Assembly: GCF_014284175.1 (NCBI RefSeq)
Contig: NZ_JACOGA010000001.1
Coordinates: forward strand, 310,001 to 374,000
Direction: 5' to 3'
Length of the DNA stretch: 64,000 nucleotides
Source of the DNA: Affinundibacterium flavidum
Lineage (GTDB): Bacteria > Pseudomonadota > Gammaproteobacteria > Burkholderiales > Burkholderiaceae_D
Both the position numbers and the translations under genes were made by a program. Positions 45,827 to 56,331 of this stretch are shown here, piece after piece (within the stretch, counting starts at the first letter, position 1; each line of letters starts with the position of its first letter). Under the pieces are notes generated by a model. It had not been told where the DNA came from. It worked only from the letters and a program-made list of their open reading frames with translations, and did not search any database.

Positions 45827-47086
45827 ATGTTGAAAAAAATTAAATCCACACAACTTCGTCAGGGTATGTTTGTTCATGAGTTATGCGCATCGTGGATGAG
45901 CTCGCCATTCTGGCAAAAATCGTTTCCAATTGACAGCATCGCAGTCGTCAATAAAATCAAAGAAGCGGGCATACGAGAAGCATGGATTGATACTGATAAA
46001 GGTATCGATGTCCTACCAGAAAATCCGCAATCTGAAGCTCAGCAAGAAATTCAGAGCCTTGCCGAACCGAGTGAGTCCCCCACTGTTCCTGATTCAAACG
46101 AGCCACGTGTTTCGTACTCAGATGTGCAATCAGTTTCTATGGATGCTGAAATAGGGAGAGCCGCCAAGATTGTAGATAAATCTAAGGGGGCGGTTTTTTC
46201 CATGTTTAGTGAAGCTCGCATGGGGAAGGCTATCGAAGCGGAGCAGGCAATGCCCTTGGTTGAAGAAATTGCCCTTTCTGTCATGCGAAACCCAGGTGCG
46301 CTGATTGGATTGGCAAGACTGAAAACAGCAGATGACTACACTTACATGCATTCAGTTGCGGTATGCGCATTAATGATAGCCTTGGCGCGGCAATTGCGCT
46401 TAAGTGATGACGAAGCACGTGAAGCTGGATTGGCGGGATTATTGCACGACATAGGTAAGATGGCCGTGCCTCCTGGAATTCTCAATAAGCCTGGTCGTCT
46501 TACCGATGAAGAATTTGTGTCGATCAAAGAACATCCTAGCGCTGGTCATGCGATGTTATTGGAGTCAAAAGGTGTCGGGCAAATTGCATTGGATGTTTGC
46601 TTGCATCATCATGAAAAAGTTGACGGCAGTGGCTACCCAAAAGGGCTGAAAGGTGATCAGATTAGCCTATATGCAAAAATGGGCGCGGTGTGCGATGTGT
46701 ATGATGCGATTACTTCAAATCGCCCGTATAAAGTAGGCTGGTGCCCTGCCGAGTCTTTAAAGAAAATGTCAGAGTGGAGTAGGGGGCATTTTGATGAAGC
46801 GGTATTTCAAGCATTTGTACGCAGCATCGGTATTTATCCAGTTGGTACTTTGGTGAAGATGCAATCGGGGCGATTGGGTGTTGTGGTGGAGCAGCAGGTT
46901 GGTAAGTCATTGCTGTTACCTAAAGTCAGAGTGTTTTTTTCGACAAAATCGATGACTTATATTTCGCCGGCTTTGTTAGATCTGGCCGCTGCGGGCATGC
47001 AAGATAAAATTGTCTCACGCGAAGATGCAAGTACCTGGGGATTGAAAGACATTGATCGCTATTGGCTTGGAGATGCTGTCGGCTGA
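45827..47086 (+). CDS. HD-GYP domain cyclic-di-GMP phosphodiesterase
   Basis: A 419-residue protein. Residues ~1-95 form a DUF3391 domain (KSTQLRQGMFVHEL), and residues ~150-330 form the HD-GYP domain with intact metal ligands: HSVAV, HDIGK, HHHEKVDGSGYP and VCDVYDAITSNRPYK. Such enzymes hydrolyse cyclic di-GMP to GMP and so shift cells from attachment to motility or other states. No signal or membrane segment is seen. The ATG at 45827 is preferred over the TTG two codons before. Confidence 0.9.
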   Translation: MLKKIKSTQLRQGMFVHELCASWMSSPFWQKSFPIDSIAVVNKIKEAGIREAWIDTDKGIDVLPENPQSEAQQEIQSLAEPSESPTVPDSNEPRVSYSDVQSVSMDAEIGRAAKIVDKSKGAVFSMFSEARMGKAIEAEQAMPLVEEIALSVMRNPGALIGLARLKTADDYTYMHSVAVCALMIALARQLRLSDDEAREAGLAGLLHDIGKMAVPPGILNKPGRLTDEEFVSIKEHPSAGHAMLLESKGVGQIALDVCLHHHEKVDGSGYPKGLKGDQISLYAKMGAVCDVYDAITSNRPYKVGWCPAESLKKMSEWSRGHFDEAVFQAFVRSIGIYPVGTLVKMQSGRLGVVVEQQVGKSLLLPKVRVFFSTKSMTYISPALLDLAAAGMQDKIVSREDASTWGLKDIDRYWLGDAVG

Positions 47087-47230
47087 GATCGTTTTGAAGT
47101 GACGAGTTTGGGTGGACTGGGACTACCCTGAATATAGGTAATTTTGCTCGAACTTTGCTGCAAATCCAACGCTCTGAAATAAATCGCCAGCTTGGCGATT
47201 TTCATTATCGGCATCAGGTAAAATGCGTGC

Positions 47231-47968
47231 ATGAGAATTTTGATTAGCAATGATGACGGATACTTAGCACCGGGCCTAGTGGCTCTGGCCAATGCTTTGC
47301 GTCCCTACGCCGACATCACAGTCGTGGCTCCTGATAGCAATCGTTCTGGTGCTTCGAATGCCCTGACACTTGATCGGCCCTTATCATTATTTCGTGCTGA
47401 AAACGGATTTTATTTCGTCAATGGAACCCCGTCAGATTGCGTGCATGTCGCCTTGACTGCATTGATGAAGGAGCCTCCAGATTTGGTTGTTTCAGGTATC
47501 AACCAGGGACAAAATATGGGGGACGATACTTTGTATTCAGGAACAGTTGCTGCCGCAACTGAAGCCTTTTTATTCGGAATACCTGCAATTGCATTTTCAC
47601 AGGTTAATAAAGGCTGGGGTGAACTACAATCTGCAGCGAAAATTGCCGCCGAAATTGCCGTACGGGGTTTTCCATCCTTAGATCAACCCTACCTATTAAA
47701 CGTTAATATTCCCAATTTGGCGTATGAGCAAATATTGGGCATACGTGCCGCACGACTTGGTAAACGACATAGTTCCGAACCTGTGATTCAGACGCAAGAT
47801 CCTGCAGGAAGAAGTATTTATTGGATAGGTCCGGCAGGTGCTGCAAAAGATGCAAGTGAGGGAACCGATTTTGATACAACTTCAAAAGCCTATGTTGCCG
47901 TTACGCCATTGCAGATAGATCTGACAAATAGGAAACAAATGCAGGCATTAGCAGTGGATTTGGCATGA
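47231..47968 (+). CDS. surE: 5'/3'-nucleotidase SurE
   Basis: A 245-residue metal-dependent nucleotidase for survival in stationary phase. It has the SurE start [14 protein letters not shown] with the acidic metal pair, [17 protein letters not shown] and [23 protein letters not shown]. It removes phosphate from nucleoside monophosphates. It is the first gene of the conserved surE-pcm-nlpD-rpoS set, and its TGA overlaps the pcm start (ATGA). Confidence 0.96.
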   Translation: MRILISNDDGYLAPGLVALANALRPYADITVVAPDSNRSGASNALTLDRPLSLFRAENGFYFVNGTPSDCVHVALTALMKEPPDLVVSGINQGQNMGDDTLYSGTVAAATEAFLFGIPAIAFSQVNKGWGELQSAAKIAAEIAVRGFPSLDQPYLLNVNIPNLAYEQILGIRAARLGKRHSSEPVIQTQDPAGRSIYWIGPAGAAKDASEGTDFDTTSKAYVAVTPLQIDLTNRKQMQALAVDLA

Positions 47969-48807
47969 GTACAAATGAAAAGCGGTTTCCTCTCAGTTTG
48001 GCATCGGTAGTTGATCAACGTGGAAGTGCAGGTAAGCGTTCGACCGCAATGCCACAAACAGCAGTGAAAAATGCCGCGAACAATGTGAAACCAGCGCAAA
48101 CATTTCGTTCCTCCGATAATCGATTAACACAAACATCTCCACATCCACATCAACCAACTTTGCCTGGTGTTGGAATGGTTTCGGACAAGTTTCGACAAGC
48201 AATGGTCTCACGCGTAGCGCAACAAGGCGTGAAAGATGATTTAGTACTAGCTGCATTGGAAGCTATCCCCCGTCATTTATTTGTTGAGTCTGGTTTGGCT
48301 AGTCAAGCCTATATTGATGCTTCTTTACCGATAGGGCATCATCAAACCATTTCTCAGCCATATATTGTTGCCAGAATGACTGAGATTTTGCGCAATGGTA
48401 AAAATTTAAATAAAGTATTGGAAATTGGTACCGGTTGTGGGTACCAAGCCGCTGTGTTATCTCTGGTGGCGAAAGAAGTCTATTCGATTGAACGAATTAA
48501 AGCCTTGCACGAATTGGCGAAGACGAATTTACGCCCAATGCGGATTGCCAATATTCGTTTGCATTATGGAGATGGCATGCTAGGTTTGCCACAAGTTGCA
48601 CCATTTGACGGTATTATATTAGCAGCAGCAGGATTAGAAGTTCCTCATGCATTGCTCGATCAATTGGCTGTAGGCGGGCGTTTGATTGCACCGGTTGGTG
48701 GACGGCATCAAGTCTTGCAGTTAATCGAGCGGGTGGGTCAGCAAGAATGGAATAGTACGATCATGGAGCAATGCCATTTTGTACCCTTGCATCAAGGCGT
48801 TATTTAG
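47965..48807 (+). CDS. pcm: Protein-L-isoaspartate O-methyltransferase
   Basis: A 280-residue repair enzyme that methylates isoaspartyl residues in aged proteins using S-adenosylmethionine. The catalytic domain starts near residue 70 ([31 protein letters not shown]) and has the cofactor loop [15 protein letters not shown]. The first ~70 residues are a low-complexity extension not needed for the fold. It overlaps surE by four bases. Confidence 0.95.
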   Translation: MSTNEKRFPLSLASVVDQRGSAGKRSTAMPQTAVKNAANNVKPAQTFRSSDNRLTQTSPHPHQPTLPGVGMVSDKFRQAMVSRVAQQGVKDDLVLAALEAIPRHLFVESGLASQAYIDASLPIGHHQTISQPYIVARMTEILRNGKNLNKVLEIGTGCGYQAAVLSLVAKEVYSIERIKALHELAKTNLRPMRIANIRLHYGDGMLGLPQVAPFDGIILAAAGLEVPHALLDQLAVGGRLIAPVGGRHQVLQLIERVGQQEWNSTIMEQCHFVPLHQGVI

Positions 48808-48882
48808 TTTTCGAATTTAGTTCTCAACTTGAGAATAGCGAAGTTTTTTTGATGATTGTAGTTAACAAATTAAGATATATTT

Positions 48883-49818
48883 ATGAAGCAAAGTTGGATC
48901 TTTAGTGTGAAACATCGCTTATTTTTGTTGTCTTTGGTGTTGCTTAGCGCCTGTAGCAGCGTGCCAAATAATGCGCCTGTTGTGGAGCGAAGCAAAGATG
49001 TGCCGGCAGAAGTAATTAAAGCTGTGCCTGAAGTGTCTGCAAAAAATGTAGAGCCACGTCCAAGTTATATTGTTAAACGTGGGGATACTCTATCGCGAAT
49101 AGCGATTGACCAAGGTGTTAATGTTAACGATTTGATCGCATGGAATAATTTGAAGAATCCTAGCGATATCAAAGTTGACCAAGTTTTATGGGTGGGGTCA
49201 CCAGATGGAAGTGGGGTTAAAATTTCACCAGTTACGAATAATTCAGGTATTGAAGTTCGTAATTTAAATCCGATAAATCCTGCGACAAATAAGACTGCAC
49301 CGAAGGGGGAAAAACGTCCTTACTCGGAAGCGAATCTGGCCGAATTGCAGAAAGCAGACAATAGTGCTGGGGTCGTGCTTGCCGCCAAATCTGATATGCC
49401 GGCCGCAAAACCTCTTGAGAAAGTAACTGCGACAGCAGCACCTACAGTAGAAACTATCGAGTGGATCTGGCCAGCCAATGGTAAGGTGCTCGCGACCTTT
49501 GATGACCCGAAAAATAAAGGTATAGATATTGGTGGTAAATTGGGGCAAGACGTCGTTGCTGTCGCTCCAGGTAAGGTGATTTATGAAGTGGGTGCGGTGC
49601 GTGGTTATGGCAATATGTTGGTGATCACACATGCTAATAATTATCTATCCGTATATGCGCACAATAAGGCAAATTTGGTGAAAAAAGGGCAGACCGTCAG
49701 TAAAGGGCAGAAAATCGCCGAAATGGGAAATTCTGATAGCGAGACCGTGAAATTACACTTCGAGATTCGTCAAGCTGGAAAACCTGTTGACCCCTTAAAA
49801 CTTTTGCCAACACGTTAG
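48883..49818 (+). CDS. nlpD: LysM/M23 lipoprotein NlpD
   Basis: A 311-residue outer-membrane lipoprotein. The signal ends in LLSAC (Cys24). A LysM domain at residues ~60-105 binds peptidoglycan (YIVKRGDTLSRIAIDQGVNV). The C-terminal ~190-311 is an M23-type domain (GIDIGGKLGQDVVAVAPGKVIY, YGNMLVITHANNYLSVYAHN) that, as in E. coli NlpD, appears to lack some metal ligands and to act by activating amidases at division. The gene commonly contains a promoter for rpoS, but I cannot pinpoint it here. Confidence 0.92.
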   Translation: MKQSWIFSVKHRLFLLSLVLLSACSSVPNNAPVVERSKDVPAEVIKAVPEVSAKNVEPRPSYIVKRGDTLSRIAIDQGVNVNDLIAWNNLKNPSDIKVDQVLWVGSPDGSGVKISPVTNNSGIEVRNLNPINPATNKTAPKGEKRPYSEANLAELQKADNSAGVVLAAKSDMPAAKPLEKVTATAAPTVETIEWIWPANGKVLATFDDPKNKGIDIGGKLGQDVVAVAPGKVIYEVGAVRGYGNMLVITHANNYLSVYAHNKANLVKKGQTVSKGQKIAEMGNSDSETVKLHFEIRQAGKPVDPLKLLPTR

Positions 49819-49925
49819 AATTTGGTTAACGCCCTGCAAATTTTTTTGTGATGTATAGTGCTCTCTTCGGTAGTGTCGAAGTAACTTAAATTTGTTTCAC
49901 TTAAACTTGGTTCAAAGTTCAGATT

Positions 49926-50969
49926 ATGCATAAATATTCTCAACAAGAAGTACAAGCCGATACATTAGATAGTGATGTGGTGGCTTTGTCGTCGGAACTG
50001 AATGTCGAGAATTTGGACGTGTCGCCAGATGAAGATGGGGCAGATGAACGCGACGACGATGAGAAAATGGATGAAGTACCGTCCGTTGCCATTGCCCCTA
50101 TAGATGAAATTAAGACTATTCTGGCGGCCGAGTTATCGACCGACACCACTCAGCATTATCTCAACCAAATTGGTACCAGACCCCTATTTTGCGCTTCCGA
50201 AGAGCTGCATTTTGCTACCTTAGCAAAACAAGGTGATTTTGAAGCACGCCAAAAAATGATTGAGCACAATTTGCGCTTGGTAGTATCGATTGCCAAGCAC
50301 TATATTAATCGCGGCGTTGCTTTGCTCGATATGATAGAAGAAGGTAATCTGGGATTGATGCATGCCATCGACAAATTCGAGCCTGAACGTGGTTTCCGAT
50401 TTTCTACCTATGCTACTTGGTGGATACGCCAGAGCATAGAGCGCGCGATTATGAATCAAGCGAGAACGATACGTTTACCCGTGCATGTGGTTCGAGAACT
50501 GAACCAAATTTTGCGCGCCAAATACCATCTGGAATCGCAACAGCGCGACGGTAAGGATGCTACGGTCGATGATATTGCGCACTTGGTTAGCCGCCCATTA
50601 GATGAAGTACAGGATATTCTTGCTTTGTCTGAACACGCGATGTCGCTCGATACGCCCCTTGATGGCGACCCCCAGAGTAGTTTGTTAGATATGTTGCCGG
50701 GCGACAGTGATCATGCGCCTGATACGCAAGCGGAACACCACGAAGTGACAGTGCTCGTGCGTGACTGGCTATCCAAGCTACCTGACAAGCAAAGGATCGT
50801 TATCATGCGCCGGTTTGGCCTTGATAATGATGATCCGGTCACCTTGGAAACCTTGGCAGAAGAAATGGGAATTACCCGTGAACGGGTTCGTCAAATTCAA
50901 CAAGAAGCCTTGATCAAGTTAAAACGTAGCTTTGCTTCACGTGGTGTTGGTCGCGATGCTTTGTTATAG
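49926..50969 (+). CDS. rpoS: RNA polymerase sigma factor RpoS
   Basis: A 347-residue stationary-phase sigma factor. Regions 1.2 ([17 protein letters not shown]), 2 ([47 protein letters not shown]) and 4 ([23 protein letters not shown]) are complete. The N-terminal ~55 residues are acidic and variable. It directs stress and stationary-phase genes. It lies 107 bp after nlpD, as in other proteobacteria. Confidence 0.97.
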   Translation: MHKYSQQEVQADTLDSDVVALSSELNVENLDVSPDEDGADERDDDEKMDEVPSVAIAPIDEIKTILAAELSTDTTQHYLNQIGTRPLFCASEELHFATLAKQGDFEARQKMIEHNLRLVVSIAKHYINRGVALLDMIEEGNLGLMHAIDKFEPERGFRFSTYATWWIRQSIERAIMNQARTIRLPVHVVRELNQILRAKYHLESQQRDGKDATVDDIAHLVSRPLDEVQDILALSEHAMSLDTPLDGDPQSSLLDMLPGDSDHAPDTQAEHHEVTVLVRDWLSKLPDKQRIVIMRRFGLDNDDPVTLETLAEEMGITRERVRQIQQEALIKLKRSFASRGVGRDALL

Positions 50970-51120
50970 GTCGCAATAGACGACAACTCACACTATGAAC
51001 TGAGTCAATTCGCTTGAGTTGATTGACTTGGTTTGATCGCTGGTTCGGATTTAAGCAATTATCGAAAGAACGGATCACATCGACCACGACGCTTCCGTTT
51101 TGATCTGTTGATTAAGACTG

Positions 51121-51126
51121 TATAAT
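51121..51126 (+). promoter_or_regulatory. -10 element upstream of rlmD
   Basis: A perfect TATAAT lies 27 bp before the ATG at 51154. The best upstream hexamer, TTGATC at 51100-51105, gives only 15-bp spacing, so the -35 is uncertain. Confidence 0.5.
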
Positions 51127-51153
51127 CTCGGATTCTTGAAATCCTTACCCCAC

Positions 51154-52518
51154 ATGGCGCCTTCGCGCCCTCATTTGCTTATCATGAATACAATTAATAT
51201 CCGTTCCTTAGATATGGACGCGCGTGGCGTTGGTCATCTGCTCAATGAAGATGGTAGCCAAGGAAAAGTCGTTTTTGTCGAAGGTGCCTTACCTGGTGAG
51301 GTTGTTGGTTTCAATAGCTACCGCAAGAAACCAAGTTGGGAGGCGGCAACGCTAGGTCCTATCGTAAAAGAATCTTCGCAGAGGATCACGCCAAAATGTC
51401 CTCATTATGGTGTCTGCGGCGGTTGTTCTATGCAGCATTTAGAGCCGAATGCGCAAGTTGCAATGAAGCAGCGCGTATTGGAAGACAACTTGGCGCACAT
51501 AGGCAAGGTCAAGCCAGAAATGGTGATGCGTCCGATTTATGGCCCGACCTGGGGTTACCGTTATCGTGCGCGTTTGTCAGTTCGTAACGTGCATAAAAAA
51601 GGCATCGTTTTAGTAGGGTTCCATGAGAAGAAATCTCGTTACGTCGCGAATATGGAAACATGTGAAATCTTGCCTCCGCATATTTCTAACATGTTGATGC
51701 CTTTACGCGATTTGATCACCTCATTAACAATCATTGAGGCTTTGCCGCAAATCGAACTAGCAATTGGTGAAAATGTGACGGCGATGGTGCTGCGTATCAT
51801 GCAGCCCTTGGGCGCTGGCGATGCTGAGAAATTAAAGGCATTTGCTGATCAGCATCAGGTTCAGTGGTGGTTGCAGACCGCGGGCCCTGACAGTGCCGAA
51901 CCATATTATCCAGCGCACTCAGATTTGCATTATTTGTTGCCCGAGTTTGGCGTCAAAATGCCGTTTAAGCCGACTGATTTTACCCAAGTAAATCATCATA
52001 TTAATCGTGTTCTGGTGGCTCGCGCTTTAGGTTTATTAGACGTGCAAAAAGATGAACGCATTTTGGATTTGTTCTGTGGCCTAGGTAACTTCACTTTGCC
52101 AATTGCCACGCAAGCACGAGAAGTTGTCGGGATCGAAGGCAGCACGGCTTTGACCGAACGAGCCTTAGACAATGCAAAAGCGAATGGCTTAGCCGCAAAA
52201 ACCTCATTTGCAACTCGTAACCTATTTGAAGCAAAAGCGGAGGATTTAGTCGCGCTGGGCAAATTTGATCGATTCTTAGTTGATCCACCACGTGATGGTG
52301 CCATGGCAGTATGTCAAGCACTGATCGATCTAGCGACTTTGGCGCCCGAGCTACGGCCTAAGCGTATTGTTTATGTATCTTGCAGCCCGTCGACCCTAGC
52401 CCGCGATGCAGGTATGCTGGTCAACGAAGCGGGTTACACAATGACGAAAGCGGGTGTGGTGAATATGTTCCCGCATACCTCACATGTGGAATCGATGGCG
52501 GTATTTGATTTGCGTTAA
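51154..52518 (+). CDS. rlmD: 23S rRNA (uracil-C5)-methyltransferase RlmD
   Basis: A 454-residue enzyme that methylates U1939 of 23S rRNA. It has a short TRAM-like start ([12 protein letters not shown]), an iron-sulfur site formed by [10 protein letters not shown] and Cys in ETCEILPPH, the cofactor motif [14 protein letters not shown] and the catalytic Cys in [12 protein letters not shown]. Alternative starts are an upstream ATG at 51136 or ATG 51184; the latter is closest to the conserved domain. It follows rpoS and ends in a terminator. Confidence 0.92.
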   Translation: MAPSRPHLLIMNTINIRSLDMDARGVGHLLNEDGSQGKVVFVEGALPGEVVGFNSYRKKPSWEAATLGPIVKESSQRITPKCPHYGVCGGCSMQHLEPNAQVAMKQRVLEDNLAHIGKVKPEMVMRPIYGPTWGYRYRARLSVRNVHKKGIVLVGFHEKKSRYVANMETCEILPPHISNMLMPLRDLITSLTIIEALPQIELAIGENVTAMVLRIMQPLGAGDAEKLKAFADQHQVQWWLQTAGPDSAEPYYPAHSDLHYLLPEFGVKMPFKPTDFTQVNHHINRVLVARALGLLDVQKDERILDLFCGLGNFTLPIATQAREVVGIEGSTALTERALDNAKANGLAAKTSFATRNLFEAKAEDLVALGKFDRFLVDPPRDGAMAVCQALIDLATLAPELRPKRIVYVSCSPSTLARDAGMLVNEAGYTMTKAGVVNMFPHTSHVESMAVFDLR

Positions 52519-52541
52519 TTTATTCTGTTTTCGTTTTTTCG

Positions 52542-52571
52542 AAAAAGCCGGCCTCGTGTCGGCTTTTTTTA
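52542..52571 (+). terminator. Intrinsic terminator of rlmD
   Basis: AAAAAGCCGGC and GTCGGCTTTTTTT form a stem ending in a T run about 25 bp after the rlmD stop. Confidence 0.88.
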
Positions 52572-52667
52572 TGCAACACTTTTTAAGTTGCCACCTTGAA
52601 AGTTTTGACAATTGCGTGGATACTCAATATCGGAATATACGAAAAACAATAGTGAGGAAAATAGTTT

Positions 52668-54038
52668 ATGGAATTCGAAGTAATGGATACGCAAATTGCC
52701 CCAGATGGGCACTTAGAGGTTTTGTCGAAAGCGGAAGTAGCAAGATTATGGGATACCAGTCACGGCGGTTTGTATCAATTGTTCCGTAGTTGTGCATTGG
52801 CGGTTCTCAATTGTGGTAGCGGCCTGGATGATGGCAAAGAATTGTTAGAGCGTTATAAGAGTTTTGATATCAGCATCGTTCAGCGTGAACGTGGCATCAA
52901 ATTAGATGTTAAGGCGGCACCTGCGAGCGCTTTTGTTGATGGCGTGATGATCAAAGGTATTCAAGAACATTTATTTGCGGTACTACGCGATATTTTATTT
53001 ATTGATGGCGAGATTTTAAAGAATGCCCATATTGATTTGGAGACCACTGAAGGCGTGACCGATGCGGTTTTTCATATACTGCGCAACGCCAACTTATTGC
53101 AACCGCAGATTAGTCCAAATTTAGTCGTATGCTGGGGCGGTCACTCGATTTCAGGGCATGAATATGATTATACGAAGCTAGTTGGGTATCATCTCGGCTT
53201 AAGAGCGATGGATATTTGTACTGGCTGTGGTCCTGGTGCAATGAAAGGGCCAATGAAAGGGGCAACGATAGGCCATGCTAAGCAGAGGATAGAAAATGGT
53301 CGATATCTTGGGGTTTCCGAACCAGGAATCATCGCCGCTGAAGCTCCGAATCCTATCGTCAATGACTTGGTTATTTTGCCGGATATTGAGAAGCGCCTTG
53401 AAGCCTTCGTCCGCATGGCACATGCAATCGTTGTATTCCCTGGCGGCGCTGGTACTGCTGAAGAGATCCTGTATTTACTCGGTATCTTACTGCATCCTGA
53501 TAATGCGCAATTGCCATTTCCGGTGATCTTCACGGGGCCTGCTTCAGCAGAAGAATATTTCCAGCAAATAGATCAATTCATCGCGACTACTTTGGGTGCT
53601 GAAGCGCAGAGTAAATATAAGATTATTATTGACGATCCGGTGGCAGTTGCACGTGAAGTGCAAGCAGGTATCAAAACCGTACGAGCCTATCGGAAGTTGC
53701 ATGGTGATGCGTATTATTACAACTGGTTATTAAAAATTGACCGTGAATTTCAACATCCTTTTGCACCAACACATGCCAATATGCGTGGCTTAGCATTACA
53801 TAAGAATCAGCCTGCGCATTTGTTGGCAGCTAATTTGCGACGAGCATTTTCTGGTGTCGTTGCCGGCAATGTTAAAGATCAGGGTATCCGCGCTATCGAG
53901 CAATTTGGTCACTTTGAAATTTGCGGCGATCCAGACATCATGCACGCAATGGACGTCTTGTTGAATTCATTTGTTCAGCAGACACGCATGAAACTGCCTG
54001 GAAAAGCGTATATTCCCTGCTATAAAGTTATTAAATGA
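52668..54038 (+). CDS. ppnN: Pyrimidine/purine nucleotide 5'-monophosphate nucleosidase
   Basis: A 456-residue LOG-family enzyme that cleaves nucleotide monophosphates into base and ribose 5-phosphate. The Rossmann core has TGCGPGAMKGPMKGATIGHA near residue 185 and the LOG motif FPGGAGTAEE near residue 261. In E. coli the enzyme binds (p)ppGpp; the N-terminal region present here is needed for that, but the binding itself is inferred. It has its own transcription unit. Confidence 0.93.
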   Translation: MEFEVMDTQIAPDGHLEVLSKAEVARLWDTSHGGLYQLFRSCALAVLNCGSGLDDGKELLERYKSFDISIVQRERGIKLDVKAAPASAFVDGVMIKGIQEHLFAVLRDILFIDGEILKNAHIDLETTEGVTDAVFHILRNANLLQPQISPNLVVCWGGHSISGHEYDYTKLVGYHLGLRAMDICTGCGPGAMKGPMKGATIGHAKQRIENGRYLGVSEPGIIAAEAPNPIVNDLVILPDIEKRLEAFVRMAHAIVVFPGGAGTAEEILYLLGILLHPDNAQLPFPVIFTGPASAEEYFQQIDQFIATTLGAEAQSKYKIIIDDPVAVAREVQAGIKTVRAYRKLHGDAYYYNWLLKIDREFQHPFAPTHANMRGLALHKNQPAHLLAANLRRAFSGVVAGNVKDQGIRAIEQFGHFEICGDPDIMHAMDVLLNSFVQQTRMKLPGKAYIPCYKVIK

Positions 54039-54230
54039 AAAACACTTAATTGGTGAAGGTGGGCGATTCTTTCAGGCGCCCACAATCTCGGCGAGCAATT
54101 TTGTTGCTTCTGAAAAAAAATCAAATATTTCAGATAGGAAATTAGTGTTTATTGGGAAAAAAGTAGCATAATAAGAAGAGCGTATGACTTAAGATTCACG
54201 TGTAGCGACATAAATAAAAAGGTGATAAAC

Positions 54231-55187
54231 ATGAGTACTGTACAACATGAGGTTGATGAACGTACCAACTTGATCAGTTCAAATAAATTTGAATTGTTGT
54301 TGTTCAGATTAGGTAATGATGCAGTCAATCAACGCTCAGAATTATTTGGCATTAACGTGTTTAAAGTGCGTGAAATTGTTGCGATGCCTGAGATTACCGC
54401 AGTTGCGGGAGCTTTGCCGCATAACTTGGGCGTTGTGAATTTGCGTGGGCAAATTATTCCAGTAATCGATTTGCCATCCGTGGTTGGCCGTACGCCTGTC
54501 ACCGGATTAAATATCATGTTGGTGACCGAATTTGCGCGTTCCACACAGGGGTTTGCTGTAGAGTCGGTTGAGGAAATAGTGCGCTTAGACTGGAGTCAGG
54601 TTCTCTCTGCTGAATCTAGTGCAGCAGGCGGCATGGTCACTAGTATTGCTCGTTTAGATGGTGATGCAGAAGATACAAGGCTGGCGCAAGTATTGGATGT
54701 CGAACAAATTTTGCGTCAAATTGCACCGAGTGGCAACAAAGATGTTGATTCAGAAACCATTGGTGCTAAGTTGAAGATTAAACCTGGCGCAGTTATTTTG
54801 GCGGCGGATGATTCAGCTATTGCGCGGGCATTGATTGGCCAAGCGCTTGATGCAATCGGCGCGCCATACATCATGTGCAAAACCGGTAAAGAAGCTTGGG
54901 ATAAATTACAGGCATTAAATGCTACTGCCCTTACAGAAGGTAAGACTTTGCGAGATAAAGTGGCATTGATGTTGACGGATTTGGAAATGCCAGAAATGGA
55001 CGGTTTTACTCTTACGCGTAACATTAAACAAGATGATCGATTTAAAGGCTTGCCTGTGATTATCCATTCTTCCTTATCTGGCACGACGAATGAAGATCAT
55101 GTACGCAGTGTTGGTGCCGATGCTTATGTTGCTAAATTTGTTGCGGAAGAGCTAGCGGCAACTATCCGCGAGGTAATTACGCATTAA
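54231..55187 (+). CDS. cheV: Chemotaxis coupling/response regulator CheV
   Basis: A 318-residue hybrid of a CheW domain (~15-160, with FGINVFKVREIVAMPEI and VVNLRGQIIPVIDLP) and a receiver domain (~185-318). The phosphate-accepting Asp is in MLTDLEMPEMDGF, the acidic pair is in ILAADDSAIA, and the conserved Lys is in DAYVAKF. It couples receptors to CheA and tunes adaptation. I start at the ATG at 54231, with GGTGA before it. No other chemotaxis gene is nearby. Confidence 0.93.
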   Translation: MSTVQHEVDERTNLISSNKFELLLFRLGNDAVNQRSELFGINVFKVREIVAMPEITAVAGALPHNLGVVNLRGQIIPVIDLPSVVGRTPVTGLNIMLVTEFARSTQGFAVESVEEIVRLDWSQVLSAESSAAGGMVTSIARLDGDAEDTRLAQVLDVEQILRQIAPSGNKDVDSETIGAKLKIKPGAVILAADDSAIARALIGQALDAIGAPYIMCKTGKEAWDKLQALNATALTEGKTLRDKVALMLTDLEMPEMDGFTLTRNIKQDDRFKGLPVIIHSSLSGTTNEDHVRSVGADAYVAKFVAEELAATIREVITH

Positions 55188-55207
55188 TTCAGATTGAATA
55201 TGTGATT

Positions 55208-55249
55208 GAAAACGCTGATACAGCAGATTGCTGTTATCGGCGTTTTTTT
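55208..55249 (+). terminator. Intrinsic terminator of cheV
   Basis: AACGCTGATACAGCA pairs imperfectly with GCTGTTATCGGCGTT across a short loop and runs into TTTTTT. Confidence 0.85.
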
Positions 55250-55330
55250 ATGGTGAATTCAAAGAATTACTTCAAATCAGAGTAAGATTCAGCCCTCACT
55301 CATTTACACAGCGTTAAAAGGAATAAAGCG

Positions 55331-55567
55331 ATGGAAAAGTTCATGACCTACGAAGAATATTTGGACGAAGTCACAACCCTTTTGACTGAGATGTACAAAC
55401 TTAATGATGAAGCCGCGATTAAATACGTGATGCGAGCACAGGCCGCAGATTACTTCAGTCAACACGATGATCACGAAGAAATGCGAACATTAGACCGGGC
55501 GATGAAAGATGCGAAAATCGTGTATGAAACTCGAAACAAATCTCGCCCTGAAATTTATCGAAAATAA
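55331..55567 (+). CDS. Small acidic hypothetical protein
   Basis: A 78-residue soluble helical protein (FMTYEEYLDEVTTLLTEMYK, then IKYVMRAQAADYF and EMRTLDRAMKDA). A good AAGGA is spaced eight bases before the ATG at 55331. It looks like a real conserved small gene of this bacterial group, but I know no function. It follows cheV after its terminator and is probably transcribed alone. Confidence 0.6.
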   Translation: MEKFMTYEEYLDEVTTLLTEMYKLNDEAAIKYVMRAQAADYFSQHDDHEEMRTLDRAMKDAKIVYETRNKSRPEIYRK

Positions 55568-55873
55568 TGTGTCGGAAAATGTAGTCGAAAAAAAGTCTAA
55601 TATTTTTGTATAAAGAGCCGAACTACACGAAGTCACGGTGTCTAGATGAATGAATGTAAGGTAGTGTGGGGAAATGAAGAGCACTCTAGTATATAAGAAT
55701 GCTCCCATTTGAATGTGAGTAGGTGTTACTTCTCGAGATTCATCATTGAAAAGATGATTTTTTTGTCACTGTATTCGAAAAAAATGCTATTTGCTATCGA
55801 ATGAATTTGAAAGGATCTCAAGCTCGAATTTTGTTCGCTACACAAATTTCCTGAAATAACTGAATTTACTTGA

Positions 55874-56164
55874 ATGGCATCGAAATTTTTGTCATTGAAG
55901 TCTGGATTTCCATACTTTAGTGACAAAGTAGAGTGGTCTTCGTGTCTATAACTAGATGAGTTTTATTTCACGTTAGATCTTAATGATCAACATTGGTGGA
56001 GTTCGCTGACAGAATGGCAGTATTGCTTCAAATGTGGTCAGCCTCAAAGTTCCTTCCAAGAAAAAACTCCCATTAACAGATTGAATAAATTTTCAGATAA
56101 ATTCCTTCTATGGGAGGAGGTTCTTGCAAAAATTTCGCCACCAAAAGAGCACAATTGGGTTTAA
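55874..56164 (+). pseudogene. Decayed gene fragment with an in-frame stop
   Basis: A reading frame from ATG 55874 to TAA 56164 is broken by TAA at 55949-55951. Ignoring that stop, the ~95 residues read like a natural Trp/Phe-rich protein: FLSLKSGFPYFSDKVEWSS, stop, LDEFYFTLDLNDQHWWSSL, EWQYCFKCGQPQ with a CxxC, and FLLWEEVLAKISPPKEH. No ribosome-binding site is obvious and the 5' part may be lost. The surrounding 760 bp (55568-56331) has no other gene and is AT-rich. Family not recognised. Confidence 0.45.
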
Positions 56165-56331
56165 CATTATCCAGCCAAATTAACTCACATAAATTTGAAG
56201 CGATATTTGTGAGTTACACTATTTAGGCTTTTAATTATTGATCGAGATATCAGAAGATTTCACATTGAGAAATCTTCTTGACCTCAGTCTTTGCAAATGC
56301 GAGAGATTGTGTTCTCCGTGATGCCAAATAA

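Noticed and set aside
45605..45877. 90-residue minus-strand open frame before the HD-GYP gene
   Set aside because: It overlaps the HD-GYP start, its composition is unlike real proteins, and no ribosome-binding site is seen.
55726..55926. 66-residue minus-strand open frame
   Set aside because: It partly lies antisense to the better supported plus-strand gene remnant and has no ribosome-binding site or recognisable domain.
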